A DNA stretch of 64,000 bases from Arthrobacter roseus (GTDB taxonomy: Bacteria > Actinomycetota > Actinomycetes > Actinomycetales > Micrococcaceae): NCBI RefSeq assembly GCF_016907875.1, contig NZ_JAFBCU010000001.1:1-64000 (forward strand), read 5' to 3'. Under the pieces are notes generated by a model. It saw nothing but the letters and a program-made list of their open reading frames with translations. It was not told the origin of the DNA and did no database searches. Of this stretch, positions 60,032 to 64,000 are shown in pieces (positions within the stretch are counted from its first letter, which is position 1; every line of letters starts with the position of its first letter). Position numbers and translations under genes: made by a program.

Positions 60032-61200
60032 GTGGCATCGTCGAACGGTCCTTCACAGATTTGCTGGACTACATTATCGATAATCGAGGTCGCAGCTGTC
60101 CGACAGCTCCAAGCGGGCTTCCTCTCATCGCGACAAATTGCATTAAGGACGACCACCTCTACCCTGTCTTCGAGAACGTTCGCTACGTTGGGCCAGAGAC
60201 GGTAGAAACTTGGTTTCGAGGGCATCCGAAACCAAACGACATTATCTTCGTTTGCAAAGGCTCACCGGGCAGGGTTGCAATGGTTCCCGATCCCGTCTCT
60301 TTCTGCATCGCACAAGATATGGTTGCTCTCCGCGTGGACGAGAACCACACCAGTGCTCTGTACCTGTACTACGTTCTCTCCTCCCCAGAAGTAAAGACGA
60401 AGATATCGAATATGCACGTCGGATCGATGATTCCTCATTTCAAGAAAGGTGATTTCGGGAAGCTCCGGCTCAAGGTGCATGCTGACGTGTCCGAGCAGCA
60501 GGCGATCGCGGAAGTGCTGGGCGCCCTCGACGACAAGATCGCTGCCAACACCAACCTGATCGACGGTGTGGACCAACTGCAGCAAGCTACTTTTCGGTCG
60601 ATGCTGAGCGATTCGGAGGCTGTCCCGCTTTCATCAACGGCTCGCTTCATTAATGGACGCGCGTTCACGAAGAATGCCAGCGGAACCGGCCGAGTAGTCA
60701 TCAGGATCGCTGAGCTGAACTCAGGCATAGGTGCCTCAACCGTTTACAGTGACGCCGAGGTTGCGCCCGAACACCTTGCTAATCCTGGAGATATTCTCTT
60801 TGCATGGTCAGGCTCCTTGACGCTACATCGCTGGTTCCGTCGTTCCGGAATCGTCAATCAGCACATCTTCAAGGTGATTCCGTCGGACCCCTATCCGAAT
60901 TGGTTGGTACACGAACTTATTCGGGAGAAGCTGAGTGACTTTAAGGCAATCGCCGCCGACAAGGCTACGACGATGGGACACATTCAACGCCGGCATCTGG
61001 ATGAGCTAGTGCGGGTACCAACGGTGGCAATGTGGAGGAAGCACGCCAGTCAGATGGAGAATCTATGGTCGCTCGTGCTCAGTGCCGAGATGGAAAATCT
61101 TGATCTCGCCACCACCCGCGACGCGCTCCTCCCCCAGCTGATGTCCGGCAAGCTGAAGGTGAAGGATGCCGAAGCTATCCTCGAGGACGCAAATGTTTGA
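60028..61200 (+). CDS. hsdS: Type I restriction-modification specificity subunit
   Basis: 390 residues. Two target-recognition domains (about 5-150 and 195-340) separated and ended by helical spacers: SEQQAIAEVLGALDDKIAAN and DLATTRDALLPQLMSGKLKV. GTG 60028 overlaps the hsdM TGA. The middle of the gene has lower GC, usual for variable recognition domains. No hsdR occurs in the window; it may be downstream beyond the end. Confidence 0.93.
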   Translation: MSGIVERSFTDLLDYIIDNRGRSCPTAPSGLPLIATNCIKDDHLYPVFENVRYVGPETVETWFRGHPKPNDIIFVCKGSPGRVAMVPDPVSFCIAQDMVALRVDENHTSALYLYYVLSSPEVKTKISNMHVGSMIPHFKKGDFGKLRLKVHADVSEQQAIAEVLGALDDKIAANTNLIDGVDQLQQATFRSMLSDSEAVPLSSTARFINGRAFTKNASGTGRVVIRIAELNSGIGASTVYSDAEVAPEHLANPGDILFAWSGSLTLHRWFRRSGIVNQHIFKVIPSDPYPNWLVHELIREKLSDFKAIAADKATTMGHIQRRHLDELVRVPTVAMWRKHASQMENLWSLVLSAEMENLDLATTRDALLPQLMSGKLKVKDAEAILEDANV

Positions 61201-61224
61201 CTGACGTTTTCCTGAGAACAATGT

Positions 61225-61241
61225 TGCAACAGCCTGTTGCA
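61225..61241. promoter_or_regulatory. Inverted repeat TGCAACA-GCC-TGTTGCA after hsdS
   Basis: A perfect 7-3-7 dyad, 25 bases after the hsdS stop and about 75 bases before the EcsC gene. It could be a hairpin ending the hsd transcript or an operator for the next gene. No T run follows. Confidence 0.5.
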
Positions 61242-61314
61242 CAATTTAGCCTGCGGACGGGCGGCAAATTTCCCGTCTCCGCTACACCACACAAGAACTT
61301 AGAGAGGAATCCCG

Positions 61315-62043
61315 GTGGCCAACGCAACACCCGTCGAACCCGAACAGACGCCGACGGCTAGGTCCGAGAAGGCGTCCGAGCAGCTTCTGAAGCTGACTGG
61401 CAAGGTGATCGACTCGGGTGTCGGTCCACTGACAGGGTCGATCACGTGGGCAGAGGCTCGGCTGGCTAGCGTCCAAGGCACCCGCTATGAACCCAACGCC
61501 GAACCAACACGGAAAGTGAGGCCTGACGAGCGCGACGATATTGAAAAGGCGATCAAGAGACTGATCGTCGAGTCGGTCGAAGCGGCCGGTGTCAACGGTT
61601 TCTTGACCGGACTCGGTGGGTTCATCGCGATGCCAGTAACGGTTCCCGCAAACATGGCGGGCGCACTCGTGATTAATGCGCGTCTCGCGGCTGCAATCGC
61701 TTACTTGCGGGGGTACGACGCCAAGGATCCACACGTCCGCACTGTAGCCACCCTCATCGCGGTGGGTTCGAACGCACAACAGATCGCGAGAACAATCGGC
61801 ATTAGGGTTGGCGAGAAGGTGTTGATTCAGGCAATCAAGAAGCTCCCGATCGCGCTGATTCGCCAGACCAACAAGAAGGTCGGTTTCATGCTCTTGGCCA
61901 AGTACGGCTCGAAGCGTTCGCTTATTACGTTGGCGAAGGGTGTACCGCTCGTCGGCGGAGTGGTAGGCGGCGCGGTGGACGCGACCATGACCAACGTTAT
62001 CGGCCGCACCGCCAGAGCGATGTTCCCTGTCGACTTCGACTGA
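61315..62043 (+). CDS. EcsC-family protein
   Basis: 242 residues. The EcsC region (about 70-235) reads DIEKAIKRLIVESVEAAGVN, FIAMPVTVPANMAGALVINA and KVLIQAIKKLPIALIRQTNK, with two amphipathic or hydrophobic stretches that suggest membrane association. EcsC proteins are named after the B. subtilis ecs locus; their biochemistry is unresolved, and they recur near defence genes. GTG 61315 follows AGAGAGGA. A strong hairpin ends the gene at 62083. Confidence 0.85.
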   Translation: MANATPVEPEQTPTARSEKASEQLLKLTGKVIDSGVGPLTGSITWAEARLASVQGTRYEPNAEPTRKVRPDERDDIEKAIKRLIVESVEAAGVNGFLTGLGGFIAMPVTVPANMAGALVINARLAAAIAYLRGYDAKDPHVRTVATLIAVGSNAQQIARTIGIRVGEKVLIQAIKKLPIALIRQTNKKVGFMLLAKYGSKRSLITLAKGVPLVGGVVGGAVDATMTNVIGRTARAMFPVDFD

Positions 62044-62082
62044 TCGATTCCCGTTCTGGCAACCGCTGCACAATTCAACGAG

Positions 62083-62113
62083 CCAATGGTGAAAGCGCCG
62101 CTTTCACCATTGG
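62083..62113 (+). terminator. Hairpin terminator after EcsC gene
   Basis: CCAATGGTGAAAG (62083-62095), loop CGCCG, CTTTCACCATTGG (62101-62113): a perfect 13-base stem with a 5-base loop, 40 bases after the EcsC stop. There is no long T run, as is common for actinobacterial terminators. Confidence 0.75.
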
Positions 62114-62189
62114 GATTCGCCGCCTGGCGCTGCTCAGCCCACCCGTTGCAGTGACGAAGATCCGGAACTATCCGCCGACGAGGAGCAAC

Positions 62190-62300
62190 GTGACAGGTTC
62201 GACTGCGAGCCAGACTTTTTGCGATGAACTGCTGCGCTTGACCGTCACTGATCCGACAAGCGGAGGGCAGATACTGCCCGTTACTTGGGCGGAGGCCTAG
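62190..62300 (+). CDS. Short ORF resembling the EcsC N-terminus
   Basis: 36 codons from GTG 62190 (GAGGAGC just upstream) to TAG 62300. The product ends LLRLTVTDPTSGGQILPVTWAEA, resembling LLKLTGKVIDSGVGPLTGSI then TWAEA in the neighbouring EcsC protein. It may be a truncated duplicate or a chance open frame; both readings are weakly supported. Confidence 0.35.
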   Translation: MTGSTASQTFCDELLRLTVTDPTSGGQILPVTWAEA

Positions 62301-62400
62301 TTGATCCTGACACAGCAGTGCGTTGGTTGGGAGAACCGAAACTATAGACTGTGCACCAATCGTGCAGCAGCGCGAAGCAATAGCGAAAATGGGGGAGAAC

Positions 62401-63801
62401 ATGAGTGCACCTGCCGGGTGGTATCCAGACAGTCAAAATCCAGAGATCGTCAGGTGGTGGGATGGCATCACCTGGACGGAGCATTCACAACCCGCACACG
62501 GACTCTCCTCTCCGACTACGTCAGCACCGACAAAAGGTCAAGGGAACGCAACTGTGTCACGGCCGAAGAGGATTGGCTTCTTCAACGGGCGCCGAATTGC
62601 AGAAGACCAAATCGCAGAAAATCAGCGGTTACGAACACTTTTGGATGAGTACGGACTGGGAAACCTCGATCGCATTCAGCAAGACAGCCAACGAGCAGCC
62701 GCCGAGCTCACAGAACTGCGCCAGCACTTGACGAACCTCCAGTCCGACCTTGGAGCCGTGCAAAACCAATTAGTGGCCGCTCGATTACAAGTGGAGCTAC
62801 AAGACGCAGGCCTATTTGACTACTCCAACCCAGCAGAGTCGTCCGCGGAGTTGAGCGCAAAGCTTGAAGGTCTTCGGGTGGAGATTAAGGACATGATTCG
62901 CTCCAAATCTGCGATTGTCGCGACCAAAAACTTCACGTTCAACAACTCAGCCAAGCAGGGACAGCGGTTCGTGTCGCAGATGTCCCAGATCATGCTCCGT
63001 GCCTACAACGCCGAAGCCGAGAACTGCGTGAAAACAGTGAAGGCTGGAAACCTGCAGACTGCCCAATCGCGACTGTCGAAAGCCCGTGAACAGATAGTCA
63101 AACAGGGAACGATGATCGACCTCGAAGTCACCCATCGCTACCATCAGCTGCGACTGGTCGAAATGTCACTGGCTGCACAGCACCTACAAGCGCTCCAGGC
63201 AGAGAAGGAAGCAGAAAGGGCGCGCCGGGAAGAGCTCCGTGAACAGCGCAAAGTCGAGCAAGAACTTGCACGGGCCAAGGAAAAACTCGAAAAGGAGCTG
63301 AGTCACTATCAGGCGACGCTCAGAGCGCTAGAAGCGAAGGGCGATACAGAAGGCGCCGCACGAATGCGCAGTCAAGTTGAAGACGCAGAACGCGCGATCA
63401 GCGATGTCGACTACAGGGCTGCAAACATTCGGGCTGGTTACGTTTACGTGATTTCCAACGTAGGCGCCTTCGGTCCGAATGTGGTGAAAATCGGCATGAC
63501 CCGAAGGTTGGAGCCCATGGACCGAGTTCGGGAGCTTGGAGATGCTTCGGTTCCGTTTATCTTCGATGTGCACGCGCTGTTCTTCACCTCAGACGCAGTT
63601 GGCGTGGAGGCGATGCTTCACCGGACGTTCACTGAAGAACGGGTCAACAAGGTGAACACCCGACGAGAGTTCTTCCGCGTCACACCACAGCAAGTACTCG
63701 ATGCGCTGAGGCAACATGAGGTCGAAGTTCTTGAGTTCACTGCAGACTACAAGGCTGAGCAGTATCGCCTTAGCATCGGAGAGGCGGTTACTACCCTGTA
63801 G
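62401..63801 (+). CDS. DUF2510 - coiled-coil (DUF4041-like) - T5orf172/GIY-YIG protein
   Basis: 466 residues from ATG 62401, set by GGGGGAGA 4 bases upstream. N-terminal DUF2510 module (GWYPDSQNPEIVRWWDGITW), a coiled coil (about 60-110), a DUF4041-like helical region (about 115-230, with NFTFNNSAKQGQRFVSQMSQ), a second long coiled coil (about 270-330), then a T5orf172/GIY-YIG-type nuclease-like end: GYVYVISNVGAFGPNVVKIG, MTRRLEPMDRVRELGDASVP and EAMLHRTFTEERVNKVNTRR. Such proteins are phage-like or defence-linked. Lies between EcsC and a probable ATPase. Confidence 0.85.
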   Translation: MSAPAGWYPDSQNPEIVRWWDGITWTEHSQPAHGLSSPTTSAPTKGQGNATVSRPKRIGFFNGRRIAEDQIAENQRLRTLLDEYGLGNLDRIQQDSQRAAAELTELRQHLTNLQSDLGAVQNQLVAARLQVELQDAGLFDYSNPAESSAELSAKLEGLRVEIKDMIRSKSAIVATKNFTFNNSAKQGQRFVSQMSQIMLRAYNAEAENCVKTVKAGNLQTAQSRLSKAREQIVKQGTMIDLEVTHRYHQLRLVEMSLAAQHLQALQAEKEAERARREELREQRKVEQELARAKEKLEKELSHYQATLRALEAKGDTEGAARMRSQVEDAERAISDVDYRAANIRAGYVYVISNVGAFGPNVVKIGMTRRLEPMDRVRELGDASVPFIFDVHALFFTSDAVGVEAMLHRTFTEERVNKVNTRREFFRVTPQQVLDALRQHEVEVLEFTADYKAEQYRLSIGEAVTTL

Positions 63802-63931
63802 TCATTGGTCTTTGATTGCAGTTCCGCCCGGACGAGCTTCAGTACCTCTATCCGCTGCAGGATGGTTTATTGATGTATCCAAACTTTACTAGAAATCAAT
63901 AAAGTGAGATAACTCTTGTAAGATCGTACGT

Positions 63932-64000
63932 ATGGACCCCGTCAACAATCCCTACACGCCGAATGCTGGTGCCACCCCGGAGATTGTCATTGGGCGTGAT
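63932..64000 (+). CDS. Start of a probable ATP-binding protein, cut by the window end
   Basis: 23 codons from ATG 63932 encode MDPVNNPYTPNAGATPEIVI then GRD. The NPYxPNAG...GRD start is the common beginning of actinobacterial AAA-type ATP-binding proteins, where G-R-D precedes the first helix of the ATPase domain. The upstream 100 bases are A+T-rich and could hold a promoter. The rest is outside the window. Confidence 0.6.
   Translation, partial: MDPVNNPYTPNAGATPEIVIGRD

Noticed and set aside
1-64000. tRNA, rRNA and known riboswitches
   Set aside because: No cloverleaf with a GTTCGA-type arm in a gene-free gap, no rRNA signature and no recognised riboswitch core were found by reading; a covariance-model scan would be decisive.

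Overview
The window looks like the chromosome, or a large replicon, of a high-GC Gram-positive bacterium, most likely an Arthrobacter-like member of the Micrococcaceae. This rests on GC-rich codon use, frequent GTG/TTG starts and ATGA-coupled genes, an actinobacterial ergothioneine operon, a System II cytochrome c maturation set (CcdA/ResB/CcsB), a CopD-CtaG fusion protein and a DUF2510 protein. It is a mosaic: ordinary metabolic operons alternate with accessory islands, decayed transposase and recombinase pieces, and several genes broken by one indel.

Layout. 0-11 kb: tail of an excisionase-like protein, a DHA2 efflux pump, a lipoprotein, a DUF427 protein, a frameshifted membrane protein, the egtABCD ergothioneine operon (no egtE), a 58-codon DUF1508 gene, then a TetR regulator divergent from an SDR and an AhpD-like protein with dyads between them. 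11-17 kb: IS3 and resolvase debris, a GIY-YIG gene cut at its 5' end, a MerA-like reductase with an MFS pump and a divergent MerR regulator, and a family of short repeats.

17-31.4 kb is a probable copper/redox island. It holds a Met/His-rich secreted peptide, two small membrane proteins, two beta-propeller proteins, CopD-CtaG, a BlaI-type repressor with an M56 membrane protease, a fragment of a copper ATPase, a second-copy-type lgt, a DUF3105 protein, a SHOCT protein and the tlpA-ccdA-resB-ccsB operon. BlaI-like dyads (CTACTAT-N5-ATAGTAG and variants) sit in front of nearly every transcription unit, so the island reads as one regulon whose probable sensor is the M56 protein, with a Cys/Met tail in place of the BlaR1 penicillin-binding domain.

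31.4-40.4 kb: a frameshifted HTH-zeta toxin, a broken DUF6318-like lipoprotein, then a catabolic cluster (two amidohydrolases, LysR, a two-gene DUF3100-type transporter, a 3-hydroxyisobutyrate-dehydrogenase-like enzyme, an aldehyde dehydrogenase). 40.4-48.7 kb: methyltransferase, FAD/NAD disulfide reductase, CDP-alcohol phosphatidyltransferase, TVP38/VTT protein and a four-gene ABC transporter. This gene content mirrors the E. coli ydjXYZ-ynjABCDEF locus, whose function is unresolved. 48.7-56.2 kb: FNT channel, MalQ, PAP2 phosphatase, NYN-domain protein, a transposase scrap and four exported or membrane proteins without clear function.

56.3-64 kb is a defence-type locus: an HTH protein with a degenerate DNA-methylase core and an HsdS-like C-terminus, translationally coupled to HsdM and HsdS, followed by EcsC, a DUF2510/coiled-coil/T5orf172-type protein and the start of a probable ATPase. 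No HsdR lies in the window. The best candidates for something undescribed are the BlaI/M56 regulon at 18-27 kb and the pseudo-methylase fusion that starts the type I locus.
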